A stretch of 53,911 bases of DNA, taken from the NCBI GenBank assembly GCA_003693705.1, contig RBZT01000650.1, forward strand, positions 1 to 53,911, given 5' to 3'. The position numbers were made by a program, and so were the translations under genes. This document shows, in pieces, positions 24,758 through 36,500 of this stretch (positions are counted from its first letter, which is position 1; the number at the start of each line of letters is the position of its first letter). A model generated the notes under the pieces. The model worked only from the letters and a program-made list of their open reading frames with translations. It was not told the DNA's origin and did no database searches. The DNA is from Polymyxa betae. Its lineage: Eukaryota; Endomyxa; Phytomyxea; Plasmodiophorida; Plasmodiophoridae.

Positions 24758-27581
24758 CTACAGTTGAAATGCGTTCCATATGAATATATTCCCTCCTTGA
24801 CTCGAACTAACAAGCTGTTTGCCATCTGGGCTGAATCTGACACAGGTCAAGCTGCGGGAATGCCCCGTACCCGTCGCTGCAATACAATCGTCAAACTTGT
24901 TTATGATTCTGCAGTGGGACTTACACAACAGCCGCATGGTTCGAATATCAAACAGTTTGGCATAAGTTTTGTCGTCACCGACAGCGAACAAATTACCAGC
25001 AGGGTTGATATCAATCGAACGTCCTTCTGCATCGAGCTCGATTAAGGCAACTGCCTGCAGCAGTCGCAGGTCCCAAAAAGTCACTCGTTTTTCTTGCCCG
25101 ACGCTGACGATTAACGATTCGTCATGGTTGATACTGATATCGTTGATGCCTCCCATATTTTGTCGATGACAAGAAATCCTTAATTCCGTCTATAATCCAA
25201 AGATAGGCAACTAGCGTTTGAACATTAAGAAATTTCTACCTGTAAATCCCAACACAATATGCTTCGATCACGACTACAAGTGACGGCACGCCGATTGTCG
25301 TTATAAATGGCGAGATTGGCCACATAGCCAGTGTGTTCCTTTAAGTGGCATAACAGCTCTCGCTTTCGAATCTCCCAAACCCGAACGTCCCCTTCCATGC
25401 CGCCACTAACCAAAAATTTCTATGGCCTATCAGCAAAACTGCTTCGTTCATAATCAAAGCATACCTCATTCGGGCTGAGACATAAAGCTGAAATTCCACT
25501 GCTGTGCGCGTTGTTAACATGCCAGAGATGGTCTCCAGTTGAGATCTCCATCGAGCGGATCTTGCCATCTTCCCAGCCGCTGATGATGCATTCCTCCGAG
25601 ATCGTCAAACTTGTAGCGATATGCGACTCTGCGCTGCCACTACAGATCAGGCTGTAATCGGAAATGTCCCAGACTCTGAAGTCATCTCCAGTCAGAAAAA
25701 GGATCATAAGCGTCAAGTGCCCGGTCATACTTTATCGTTCCATCGTCCGAGCATGATGCGAACCGATCTGATGCATCTCTCGGGAAAGCCACTGCATGAA
25801 CACAGCCTGAATGACTTTGCGACAGTAACAGCTTCATATCGTGAGGTTTTCTGCAGTGATGCAATACGCAAAGGCTTACATGGTCAGACGGATCAGAAGT
25901 TCTGAGCCGGTACGAGTCCCCGACGCTTGTACCAACAACAGCTTCGCGATAGTCCTGACCGATGGCAATCGTCGAAATACCTCCGCTTAACTTTGACGAG
26001 TATGTTTGTGTAAATTCTTTCTGCATTCCGGTCATTAAAGAACTAATGAACCAGAATGTGGTTGAGCCCAACCGGGGAGTCAGCATGAAATCGCGAAATC
26101 GTGCAATCGCCGCCTCCGACAAGGACGTCCAACGTCATAGTCGGCAATAGTGATTGAACGCCGCCACTGCAAGCATGAAAAGTCGTGCACAATCCTCCGT
26201 TTCGAACCTGATTCGCAACGTCAACATTTAAGAACGCAACTGAGAGAGCTCACATAGAAAACAGAGACATCGCCAGTTGTCGACCCAGCAAACAGATACT
26301 CGGCATCGATAGAAAACTGTATCGCACTAACGACAGTAAGACGAGAAATGGGTATGGACGCCGACATACGAATAAATGCGTTTGAATGATCCAGTTCGAA
26401 GCTAGATAAATAGGCTAATTAAAAACTCTGCTTAAAACCATACGACCCTTACAATATCGTAAGATAATTGCCCAGTACTGGGTGTCAGTTTCCACATATG
26501 AATATAGCTTTCGTCTTTGCCACATGTAGCAAACTGACAATCAAGGGTAGGACGACGTTTCATATCTACACAGAAAACAGTCAGAAAACAGAACATAGCG
26601 AAAGAGACGTTGTCTAACCTTTGACACGTCCGCCCCAAGCAATGCAATTGAAGGGCACTGGTGCAACCTGGCTTGCACCGACAATGTATCCACTGAATGG
26701 GTTTAATAAGTTTAGAAGTTTAAGGCAGGTTTCTCCAACCTGTTCATATCCCAAACAATCAGGCGACCGCTCAGCGCCGATCCGACTGTTACCAAAAAGC
26801 GCTGGATTCAATGAGTGCAATCCATTTACAGTTGATGAGAGTACCTCATCCCACGAGAAGCAGACCGCCGCTATTCCGAACTGATGTTCTTCGAAGCGAT
26901 ACCGGACCGATTTCGTGCCATAGTCCCAGACGATCACATCCGATTCAACACCTTGCTGGCCAGAGACTATCAGCGATCCCTGCGCGAGGGTCTTAGTATA
27001 TCTCTCGCAGACAGACAACTCGATAACAAACAGTTGCAGAGCCCTATAAAAGTAAAATGGATAGGATAGAGAGGAAGCTTATTGGACCATCATGGGCATG
27101 GCCCATGGGTACCTCAAGGGGCTAATGGGCTGCACCCACCAGTCCAGTAACAAACAAAGAAATTGAAAGGCTGAAACGTTTCCTATGAGAGTACAGAGAG
27201 TATGGAAGTAACGGAACAGTCCGAGTTAAGAAAACGGAGAGAGCTCCCTACCGATCTAGTGACATCGATGCATGTGATTGTTTGCGTGTGGCCACTAAGA
27301 AAGGATTGTTCTCGCGGATCATCGAGATTGTTGATGACTGCATTAGACTATAAGGCAAACGCCACCAGTACGACGCTCTGAATACCTAGGCAGGCGCCGG
27401 AGACCACGATGTAGTGTTTGCTGTCTGGGTGCAGGACTATGCCGTTTCGAGCGGCGCTCGTGTATCCGATCGCATGATCGAGCTCGAGAACGGCCTCTGA
27501 CGCATCGACAAGTTCACCGGCGTGTTTCAACACAGTATTGTCGGGTTTCAATGTCGCCCCAGGTCCAAGCACTTGAGCCAT
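24758..27581 (-). CDS. CFAP52: CFAP52/WDR16, ciliary WD-repeat protein
   Basis: WD40 protein of the doublet microtubules (a microtubule inner protein) needed for ciliary and flagellar motility. The start MAQVLGPG leads to LELDHAIGYTSAARNGIVLH, matching LELDAVIGFNGHVPTGLKCH of human CFAP52; LSGHTQTITCIDVTRS follows. Further exons give SDVIVWDYGTKSVRYRFEEH, FGNSRIGAERSP, ATCGKDESYIHMWKL, FASCSDDGTIKYD, SLTISEECIISGWEDGKIRS, MVSGGMEGDVRVWEI, VTCSRDRSILCWDL, NDISINHDESLIVSVGQEKR and the final SSSQGGNIFIWN. That is two seven-bladed propellers as in the family. More than ten exons. One intron near 26980-27252 is about 270 nt, five times the local norm. Several junctions in 26122-26430 are unresolved. 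The gene ends tail to tail with BBS8. Confidence 0.92.
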
Positions 27582-27894
27582 GTTCGCCTTGAGACTGAGT
27601 CGGATGCTCTCTGTGACAGCAGCTAAACCAACACACCTGAAATCGATCTGGCGATTTCACACAGGTTACATGTTGCATTTGACTTTAGTGGATTGGATTG
27701 GATTGGATTTACTAGTTTGTTGATTTTGTCAACGGGCGGCGCGGTGATTTGACTTTAGTGTATAGAATATCAAGATTCTGTAAATCACCAGGTCTAGCAA
27801 GCAATCTCTAACTACATTTGAGATATGCAATTAAAAATATAATCGAAATTAGTACATTCCCTGTATGGTTTCGTACTGATTTTTAAACAGATTC

Positions 27895-27925
27895 GCAACG
27901 ATGAGCAACAATTGCTCATCGTTGC
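27895..27925. repeat. Perfect inverted repeat, 14-bp arms
   Basis: GCAACGATGAGCAA, 3-nt spacer CAA, then TTGCTCATCGTTGC. It lies immediately upstream of the small ORF at 27927 and at the exit of a possible intron. It could form a stable hairpin in RNA or be a dimeric protein-binding site. Just upstream, at about 27690-27707, a TTGGA microsatellite occurs, and ATTTGACTTTAGTG is repeated near 27677 and 27747. Confidence 0.6.
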
Positions 27926-27926
27926 T

Positions 27927-28290
27927 ATGGGTATTTTGACAGTCGCTGCTATCACCAGCGTACAATCGGAAGCAACTAAATCAGGATCCATTAACGTGGA
28001 CGATCGCTATGGTCCATATTTCGGACGGGCGTTGTATCCTGTGGGAGCTGTAGCAAAGACGGATTCTGTGGAACCACAGCAAGCATTGCGAATGGTGCGA
28101 TCCGCTTGAACAAGACTGCGAATACCAAGCACAGGATCCGACAAATCCCTATCTCGTACCGGCCCCGTTTCCGCTCACCATCATTGCTGACAATGGAATT
28201 TCAAAATCCAACCACACCTGGCACAAATTTTCGCCCGACACCAAGAGAAACGACGCCAACCAGCTCAAAAAAAGTTATCAGCAAAATTTG
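27927..28290 (+). CDS. Hypothetical small protein with N-terminal hydrophobic segment
   Basis: Not recognised. ATG 27927 opens MGILTVAAITSVQSEATKSG and runs to 28109 if unspliced (61 residues). A 41-nt GT-AG intron (about 28087-28127) would instead join it in frame to DPTNPYLVPAPFPLTIIADN and continue toward the NSUN2 3' end. In frame upstream of the ATG the sequence reads DEQQLLIVA, so the real start may lie in an earlier exon. It shares a divergent promoter region (27582-27926) with CFAP52. Both the existence and the extent of this gene are uncertain. Confidence 0.3.
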
Positions 28291-28300
28291 ACAGTGAAAT

Positions 28301-30500
28301 TTATTGCTCGGGCGTTGGCGGTGAGGGCAGCGAGGACAGCAAACAATCAATAGCTGACTGGCCCATCATTACCTCGATCACACTCGCCATCGCCCAGCAT
28401 GTGGCGATCAGTTTCGAGTCGGGTAGCTCGCAGACAATGAGAATGCTTCCGTATTCGTCACTTGACATATTATCGGCTTCGACAACCGCAGCTTTTTTCT
28501 CAACCAACAGCTGGCGGAAACGGTCAACCGGCCACCGCTGGACGCGTTTGGTCATAAAAGGTAGCAGGACTGAGGCGCCTCCATGGGAGATGCGATAAGG
28601 CGGTGCCCGCGGGTTCTTTCTCCGGCTGCTTTCGAAAACCAGCATACCAGAATGAACAATTTTCAACGGCCTAGCGCCACTGCGATGATAGGTTGCATCA
28701 AGAATTGAATCAACAGCCTTATTGACGAGGTAGACTCGGCCGATCGTATCAAAATTTGAGGAACGGCACCAAAGCTGTCGAGTCGGGAATGACTCCGATA
28801 ACCCAAAAGTGGTTACGAGTTCGTCGAGAACTGCCTGATGCTCGGAGAAGTCGGAGATCCGAAAAAAATTTTCGCCCTTGTTCTTGGTTTTGAGACGTTT
28901 TCGAACTGCATCTATACCGAGAGGTTCGCTAACGGCTGATTTCGATTCATCCAGTACCGCCGAAGATGATTTCTCAAGAACTGTGACAAAGAATCCACCT
29001 GTATCTTGATCGTGAGGCGTCAACCGCAGGCAGCGATCAAGATGGAACGATTCCAGTTCCTCTGGGGTCGGCGGGAACATGGAGGCCCGAAAAGCTTTCT
29101 GAGATTGTTCTGAGACATCGCTGATCGAGCCGTATTCGGTGTCGTGATCGAGAACTTTCCAGGTACTGAGACCTGGACGTCGAACTAGGCCAAACAGACG
29201 GTCGCTAACGTCGAGAAGTGTAACGGTACCACCAGATTGGCGAAGAATTTCGGCAACAACGGCCTCGTTTTCGATTGGATTGAAACTGCAAGTCGAATAG
29301 ACGATGCGCCCGCCAGGTTTCAGCAGCTGTAAAGCTCGTTGCACAATCTGCAGTTGGAGACGATGCAGTCCCACTCCTTGCGATGTCGACCACTTTGCCC
29401 AAACCTCGCTATTTTTTCGAACGGTTCCGTCGCCTATAGCAAGCTAGCATAAGGACATGTCGATTGATAATAACGATAAAATCAGTAACGCTTAAACAGG
29501 GAAAGAGCCTAAACAGAAAACAAGAGCCTTACCAGAACAAGGAACGTCGCATAAAATGCGATCGAAAGAAAGACGGGAATTCTCGGCAGCGACTAAATTC
29601 GGGAAATGCTGCGCCTCGTGATTACAGACGATAAAACTTGGCAGACTGAGCCGATTTAGTTGATGAGTGAGATTATTGGCTCGGACCGGAGATGCATCAT
29701 TGGCAATGACGAACCCATTCGACAGCGATCCCGCTGCACTCATCATCTCAAGAATTTGAGCCGTTTTTGAACCAGGCGCTGCACAAGTATCCAGAACGGC
29801 GTGATCGCTGCTAATATCGAGCAACAAAGCTGGGATCATCGAAACCGCCTATAACGGATTCAGTATAAACTGTTAAAATCCGGATACGAGTGCAACGATA
29901 AGTTTCATAGACCTTGATAGAGAATTGCTAGGTAAAATTCGTTTCAAAGCGTGGTAAAAATCCCAGAAAATGCACAAAAAACCAACTCTAACTAAAGCTC
30001 GCAAAAACACAAAAGAGCATATGCATGAAACGAACCTCCTGACGACTAATGAAGCCGTTTTCGTTGAGCGATGTCAGCCATTTGTTCAGCTCTGAGAGAT
30101 GAGGATGCTTTTTTAGCTGTCGCTTGGTGGCACCAATTTTCCAAGCCATTTCGTCTTTATACCAAGGCAGAGCAATCGGCGCTTTGATCGGGTACTGAGG
30201 ATGAATATTCTCGAGCATTTCGGCGTCCTGAATTCCATCGAAGGCGCCTAGCTTTAGCCGTTCGATGGCGGCACCGACAGGAACGTTGGCATTGAACCGA
30301 AAGGAGATCGGGAGAGGGGTCTCGCACGACGCCTGGAACTTAGCCCATTCGTCGTCGGCAACCAGACCCTGAGCCTGGTAATAACGAATGAACTCTTGGC
30401 TGATGGGGGTCTCCTCCCAACGCTCCTTCTTCCAGACGGCTGCGCCGCTACCGTTGGCATCTCCTGTCTTCTGGCGTTTATAGCAGGAGTGACGACCCAT
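28301..30500 (-). CDS. NSUN2: tRNA (cytosine-5)-methyltransferase NSUN2/Trm4
   Basis: SAM-dependent RNA m5C methyltransferase; the family methylates C34/48/49/50 of tRNAs in the nucleus. The start MGRHSCYKRQKTGD is 12 codons inside the longest frame because the upstream start is not ATG. Motifs in order: ISQEFIRYYQAQGLV and PLPISFRFNA (N-terminal PUA-like/N1 region), the SAM-binding DTCAAPGSKTAQILE, the catalytic-loop cysteine in DVPCSGKA/GDGT split by an intron near 29530-29410, and the second catalytic Cys motif IVYSTCSFNPIENEAVV. The long C-terminal extension (MFPPTPEELESFHLDRCLRL, TGGFFVTVLEK) follows the NSUN2 pattern. Three main exons: 30500 to about 30030, about 29850-29530, and about 29410-28301. 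Both catalytic cysteines are present, so activity is expected. Confidence 0.95.
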
Positions 30501-30715
30501 TGCAGGCAGCAAGTAGTTCCGAAAGCTGATTGCTCAAATGTCCGGGGACCTGAAATATTGCACTTGATGATGCAATACAGCCATTACTTCAAGCAAATTT
30601 ACATGCCGTACATTTGTTGAACAGAAAACAATAGTATCGATAGTTGTGACTTTTGCAATGAATCTGCTATGTTCAAGACTGAAATTTCAACAAAAGGTTA
30701 CTCAAAATTTTGTTT

Positions 30716-32044
30716 TTATGTGGAAGGGTCGAATAAATAATGAGACAATGTCAACCCGACTTTTTGGGCAATGGCTGATGCCAGATTGAAATCGATTAAA
30801 CACCGCAGCTTAGTCGCATCCAGAACAGATCGACCAGCATTGATATTCCCAGAAATGATCGCTAAAAATTTCATCGCCGCCAAGTTGGATATCTATAAAG
30901 AATCGTTAGAGGGTGATCTCGATACCTAGATGAGCAGAATACATGTGTGTACACGTCATTGGAGAAGACATCGGAGCTAGAAATATGTTTAAGGATTTCC
31001 AGCATTCGATCAAGAGCAAAATCTTTCGGGCCAAGCTGAAGCTGCGATATCTTCGCAACTTTTCCTTTCGATTCCGAATGTGGCCCTTTTCTGCTCTTTC
31101 GCCTTTTCTCATTTTGAAACACGCTTAGGTCGGACCCAACTGCGAAACATACAAATCAAAAACAGTTTCCGGGACGGTTTACGAGAAACCGACCTGGATT
31201 GTAAGACGCCAGAAACGCGGCTGTCAAGATAAACATCGAGATTCGATTGAGGGCAGGCACGACCAGCTCTGACTGCATTAGAACCTTGTCGTCAGGTATA
31301 GAAAAGTGACATTCCAGCCTCTGATTGATGAAGGGTGTCAACGCTTTCCAAACTGTGAGTGGGTCCTCTGACATCAACCTTTCATAGGTTGGTTTGAGAT
31401 TTGCAATAATATAAGCAAGCTCATCGATGTCGCGCGTTCTAAATCCATCCAGGAGATACGAGATCATCTCTCTCGGCGCCTTCAGTTTCTGCTCAAGTAT
31501 GTCGATCATCTGTCCGTCAGTTAATCGAACGTCAATATATCGGGAAGAGACCGAACTGCATCGAATAATTCTGAAGAGAATGAAAGTTATACAGTAATAT
31601 TAAGAAGTACAAAGAAAAAATTACAGTGGATATCTGGTAGCTACTACCAATCGTAACCCATATAAGATTGAAGGCGCTTGAATGAGGTGAACCAATCCTT
31701 CGGCACCGAGACGAACATGAACACAAACGACTAATTTCCTCTCAGGAAGCGCTACTCGAGTTAACAGGTCGGAAACGCCTAATAGCTCATGAGCACCGTT
31801 CAAATACAAAAAAAACGGATCATAACATTCGAAACTTAGTTCAATTTGAAAAACAGTGACGACAATTTATTTTACCCAATTTCAAGCAAAGCAGCTGAAC
31901 CATTTCAAAGCCGGACAGACCCTGGCATGGCAGCACAATCGCATCCTGGCCGAACGTCTGCCAGTTTCCACTGACGAAGAATAGATTGGGTGGAAGCGGA
32001 TTCTGCAGAGCCCTTTGCAGGCCTTGATCATCGACCACGATCAT
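30716..32044 (-). CDS. ORC5: Origin recognition complex subunit 5
   Basis: Subunit of ORC, which marks replication origins. About five exons. The N-terminal exon (MIVVDDQGLQRALQNPLPPN, LFFVSGNWQTFGQ) corresponds to the Walker-B strand and sensor part of the human ORC5 AAA domain. A middle exon with LKAPREMISYLLDGFRTRDI and PFINQRLECHFS follows. The hallmark SMFILTAAFLASYNPGR (human KFILIAAYLASYNPAR) comes next, then a lysine-rich exon ending LGPKDFALDRMLEILKHI (human LGPKPFPLDRLLAILYSI). The last exon TKLRCLIDFNLASAIAQKVG ends SHYLFDPST at 30716. The usual first 90-100 residues with the Walker A motif are missing from this reading. The ATG at 32044 is preceded by an in-frame stop and I found no upstream exon with a P-loop. 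Either an exon was missed or the protein is truncated. Confidence 0.85.
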
Positions 32045-32130
32045 CGCCCAACCATACTAATTGCGCACGACATCACCCTCATGCCCTCATCTCTCACCAA
32101 GTCTGCTTTATTCTCTAAACAGAAAACGCT

Positions 32131-32331
32131 TCACTGGGCTAAAAAATAGATGAAGTCGATGTCGGCATCAAAACAATCGGATTTGAGGTCACGCTGAAGA
32201 ATGTACAGGCTGACCTGATACTCTCGGAAACTGAAACCGCCAAGAAATGATACAACAAAGATGAGGGGTGCAACTGCAATGGCAAGCGTCGAGAACAAGA
32301 GATCTTCAGGTAAAACAAGAAATTCGTCGGC
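32131..32331 (-). CDS. Possible small single-span membrane protein (3' exon)
   Basis: Not recognised. A 67-codon frame with an AG acceptor at its left end reads ADEFLVLPEDLLFS, then a strong membrane segment TLAIAVAPLIFVVSFLGGF, a polar tail, and a stop at 32131. No in-frame ATG exists, so a first exon further right (32340-32500) is required and was not found. An alternative splice after REYQ would give a shorter tail. It sits directly upstream of ORC5 on the same strand. Confidence 0.35.
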   Translation of the reverse strand, partial: ADEFLVLPEDLLFSTLAIAVAPLIFVVSFLGGFSFREYQVSLYILQRDLKSDCFDADIDFIYFLAQ

Positions 32332-32799
32332 CTGTATGATGTACCATTACTACCATGCAAAACAAACAAATTTTAATTGTTAGAAGAATGATTGCATTTG
32401 AGATGGATGTTGAAGCTTTGAGGTAGCATCATTCTGGTGGGAAAAAAAGCAAAGCCGTAAAATGCCAAAGTTTGTAGCGGTTGAAATTTCAAGTTTCGAT
32501 TAGTGAACCTCAAGAGTAAAAATCGAGATTGTGTTCAAAGCACGACATTCTGATGGTTATTCACATACCATTGTGAGAATAGTCAATAAATGCAAACGCT
32601 TTCAAGTTGGCCGGGTTAATGCTGATAACATCGTTGGCAGGCGCTGCCATCTTCGAAATCTTGAATCGCTTAAGCAGACTTGTTCATCGGTCAACTGTCA
32701 CCACTCAGTCGTGTTTTGTCTTTGTAAGTCGGAGAGGTATGATTCATTTTGGTATATTCAGTGGCTAACGATCAAGCGAGCTAACAAGTTTTTAAAATC
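32332..32799. other. HSP20 upstream region with possible heat-shock element
   Basis: No supported coding exon. GAAATTTC at 32483-32490 is a minimal GAA-nn-TTC heat-shock-element half pair, about 310 bp upstream of the HSP20 start, with another TTTC at 32494-32497. A canonical three-unit element was not found, so regulation by heat-shock factor is only suggested by the gene's identity. Confidence 0.3.
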
Positions 32800-33189
32800 A
32801 TGCAAACGATGTTAAAATTCGGTGGATACCCAGGATCGACTTCATCGTCGATGGCAACTTCGTCATTGAATATGGAGCTTTGTGAAGGCGGCGATTCGTA
32901 TATTCTTAAAGTGGATATTCCAGGTTACGAGAAAGACGAAGTCAAGCTGTCGCTCAATAACAATCTGTTGACGATCTCAACCGAGTTGAAAGACGCAGGC
33001 GAATCTCGCCAGAAGAAAGAAGAATTGAAGACGATATTCACGGAGCGTCAATGCGGGGCGTTCTCGCGATCTATTCGCCTTCCAAACGATGTTGATTGCG
33101 GACAGATTTCAGCAAAGCACCATCTTGGGCAGCTCATCGTCACAATGCGGAAGAACCCGGAGAAGAGCAGAACGGTGAACATTGACTGA
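32800..33189 (+). CDS. Small heat-shock protein, Hsp20/alpha-crystallin family
   Basis: Single-exon, 129-residue ATP-independent chaperone that holds unfolding proteins. The N-terminal arm is very short (about 25 residues, rich in Ser and Met). The alpha-crystallin domain covers residues about 26-118, with SYILKVDIPGYEKDEVKLSL, NNLLTISTELK and the conserved strand-8/9 region LGQLIVTMRKNPE, corresponding to the G-x-L family signature. The C-terminal extension is minimal, with RTVNID acting as an IxI/V-type anchor. It lacks introns, in contrast to most neighbours, as is common for heat-inducible genes. Confidence 0.93.
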   Translation: MQTMLKFGGYPGSTSSSMATSSLNMELCEGGDSYILKVDIPGYEKDEVKLSLNNNLLTISTELKDAGESRQKKEELKTIFTERQCGAFSRSIRLPNDVDCGQISAKHHLGQLIVTMRKNPEKSRTVNID

Positions 33190-33538
33190 TTTGCTGTCTG
33201 ATTCGTCTGTTTTGCTGCACGACCTGATATGAAGCAAAGATAATAATAAACCATTTACCCTACGATAGTGGCTGCCAGCTATCGAGTATACACGTGTTCT
33301 AGATTACTGCAGCAACAAGACATGCTCTCTGTCGTCGCTTGAAGTCTGACCGGGCTGTCAGGTGGAGCAAGGTGAGACGCCGCTCTAAGCCAAGCCAAAA
33401 GACTTATACAATATCCCCAACGAATAGATAATGAGAGTGTAGTTAACACAACGAAGATTAGCGCAGTCGTGTGTCGTTCCCGATCCCCTCCTTATCTTTG
33501 TTAGTGGTCCAGTCACTATTCGTTACTCCTTCGTAATT
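33190..33538. other. Intergenic HSP20-MOGS
   Basis: About 350 bp with no coding frame or repeat that I can support. It contains the HSP20 3' end and the MOGS promoter. Confidence 0.45.
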
Positions 33539-36500
33539 ATGAGTGCCTTCCTTGTCGTTCTGACATGCTGCATCGTGTCATGTACCAGAGCAGAAGGTCG
33601 TTGGGGGACATTTCGCCCGGGGGTCTATGCCGGCGTCAAGGCTGATGTTCCTCAAAGTCCGCTTTTTGGTATCATGTTTAACGATGCGCTGAGGCGAGAC
33701 GGATTCGACCGTAAGCTATTGCAGGGGATTTATTTGGATCTTATTGGCTAGATATCCGACATGATTGTGATGATCGTGATCAGATGCAAGAATTTGGATA
33801 TGCTTTCCATGATGGCTTTCATGCTGGAACCCAGATTCTCGCCGATAAGTTCACAGGAATCAATCTAACAAGTTCATTTTTAGAGCATACTGATGAAAAT
33901 GGTCGATTGAGTTAATTGTTTATTCGAATTTTGTTAAAGAACTGTAGGCTCTGGATGGGTGATGCGTATTACGGGTGATAAATTATCCCCTTCGTCTCCA
34001 TTATCGTCTCTGAATCTGTTTTGGTACTTTACACTTGAATCAAATCAACATTCGATTTTCAATTCCAGGCAAAATGTTGGACCTTATACTCGATACTTTA
34101 AGGGAGATTTTGGTGAACTCGGCTTGTACGAGATGGTCAGTTCGAGTTTTATTTTTCTTTTGCTACAGTACATATGTTGATAGGGAGTGGTTTCTGTCAA
34201 CAATTCCCATCCAAGGATTCCTTTTGGTCATCGAAACAAACTTAAAGAATTGAAGTCGGCAATGACAACATCCGCTGCTCTTCCTGCTGGTAAATTTTGG
34301 GAAGTCAAATCTCATTTGAGATCAGCTTTGCGCTCATCGCTTTATACTACTGTGAATCAGCGTATTCATGTAATTTCGAAATCAACCATGAAACAATGAC
34401 TTATAGTACAGTAGGCGTTAGAGACTCATTATCATCTCGAAGAGCAAGCCCAGAAACTGCTTTCTGGTTCCATGAAAGCCTCTAAACCTCCCACTCGTGC
34501 TGAATTGGAAAAAGAAGTTCTAGACGAAGATGATATTGTAATGTTGTTAGATGATCAAGTGGTAAGCACTCGCTTTTCGCATACAATTCCGGTCCTCATT
34601 TATGATCAGGAGAATGGGGCCACGGTCGTTTATGCTCAGCATCTTGTCAATGTTCCATTTCAACTGGATATTGTCTGTATTCCATTGCAGAGTATTACTT
34701 GAAATTCAATCCACGTTTGCGTGCTTATTACTGTTTAGAACATGGTTATCAATCCCCTCTGCTGGACCCGGCTTTTGTTACTGCAGAGCTTCATAAAGCG
34801 AAATTGAAGTTTGAGAACGACTTTGAGTCAAGTTTTGGTCTTGTTGCTAAAGGGCAATATTCTTCTGCAGAAATTGACGCCGCACGAAAGTCATTGTCAA
34901 GCCTGATTGGATCTACCGGGTATGTCAGCTTACATGCCAGACAGGAAATTGCTCAATGATTGCAGATACTTTCATGGCAAGTCAATCGTGATCAGTAGAA
35001 ATACTGGTCAAATTGAGTGGACTGGGCCCTTCTCCTTGAAAGCAATCGCTCCCGCTCGTTCATTTTTTCCCCGTGGATTTCTTTGGGATGAGGGATTCCA
35101 TCAATTGCTTCTCAGCCGTTTTAATTTCACTCAAAGGTTATGGGTACTGTCAGAACGACTAAGTGCCATCTAAATAAGTGCAGTCTAGAGATAATGAAAT
35201 CTTGGGTTGATCTTATTCATGAAGACGGTTGGTTACCACGAGAACAGATTCTCGGTGAAGAGGCTCGAGCTCGAGTATGTGTCATCAGCGTACCATTCTG
35301 CTACATCATAATTCTTGCGTTCAGGTCCCTGCAGAGTTCCAGCCTCAACATCCAAACATAGCAAACCCTCCAACTCTGTTTCTTGCCTTGGAGCAAATAA
35401 TGGCCTTGTAATCTGATAACGAACCCATTTCACTTAATCCTGATAATTTCATTAGGTCATCGAAAAATGAGAATCGAATGTTCCTGTCACAAGATTTGCA
35501 AGTATTAACTGCTGCCTGAAGTGGTAACAATTCAGTCATTTTAATAGGTTTCACAAAAAATCAATTCCCCTTCCGAAGAAGTGATCACCTTCATAAAGTC
35601 GAGCTATCATCGTTTAATGGCTCACTTTGCGTGGATGCTACAAACCCAAGCTGGGTATTAACGATATCAGTTGAAGTATGAACATATTTCTAATCCGTGT
35701 TAGATTGCGAGAAAACAGCTTTCGATGGCAAGGATGCACACATGGTCATTGTCTGGCTTCTGGATTGGATGACTTACCGAGACCTGAGCTGGAGATAGAA
35801 CAAAGTAACTTTATGATTAGCAGCAAGTTCCTTTCACTGACAATAATGGACAAGATCATGTTGACCTTCATAGTTGGGTGGCATACTTGGCCGGGGCAAT
35901 GTCTCGAATTTCAAACGTAATCGGACAAACCGAAAATGCTGTAAAATTCAAAGAAGTTGTTATCTTCTGCATTTGAAGCTTTAATTCTCATTTCATTGTA
36001 GATTGCAGAAGTTTTGACAAAGTCTCTAGACAATTATCATTGGGACTCGAGCCAGAACATGTATGTTGATTCCTACATGTCTCCAATCCCGTCAAAAGGT
36101 AAGTTCTCTGGAACATTGCTCCTTACGGGTTGTAAATAATCACAATTCAGGCCATGTATTTGCAGCTCATGTGGGTTACCATTCATTATTACCTTTTTGT
36201 CTTGGCTTGATCCCTGCATCATCTCCCAAATTGCTTAATGTTCTGGACGCTCTGGCTGATCCAGATGTGTTTTGGACACGGTATGGTATCAGCTCTCTCA
36301 GCATGAAAGATGAGCTTTTCGGTCAAGGAGAAAACTATTGGAGAGGTCATTTCTAGATCGATTCCGTGATCTGCTTTACCTCATTTTAATTGTAGGCCCA
36401 ATCTGGATCAATATGAATTACATGATCGTTTCCGCGTTGCATCGGTAATGATTTCGCACCTGCATAGTATCGGCTCAAAAAATTTACACAGATACGGCCA

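Noticed and set aside
32345-32369. HGSNGT as a possible Walker A of ORC5
   Set aside because: No Lys-Thr/Ser follows within the motif and the reading frame runs into a different protein-like sequence; a chance match.
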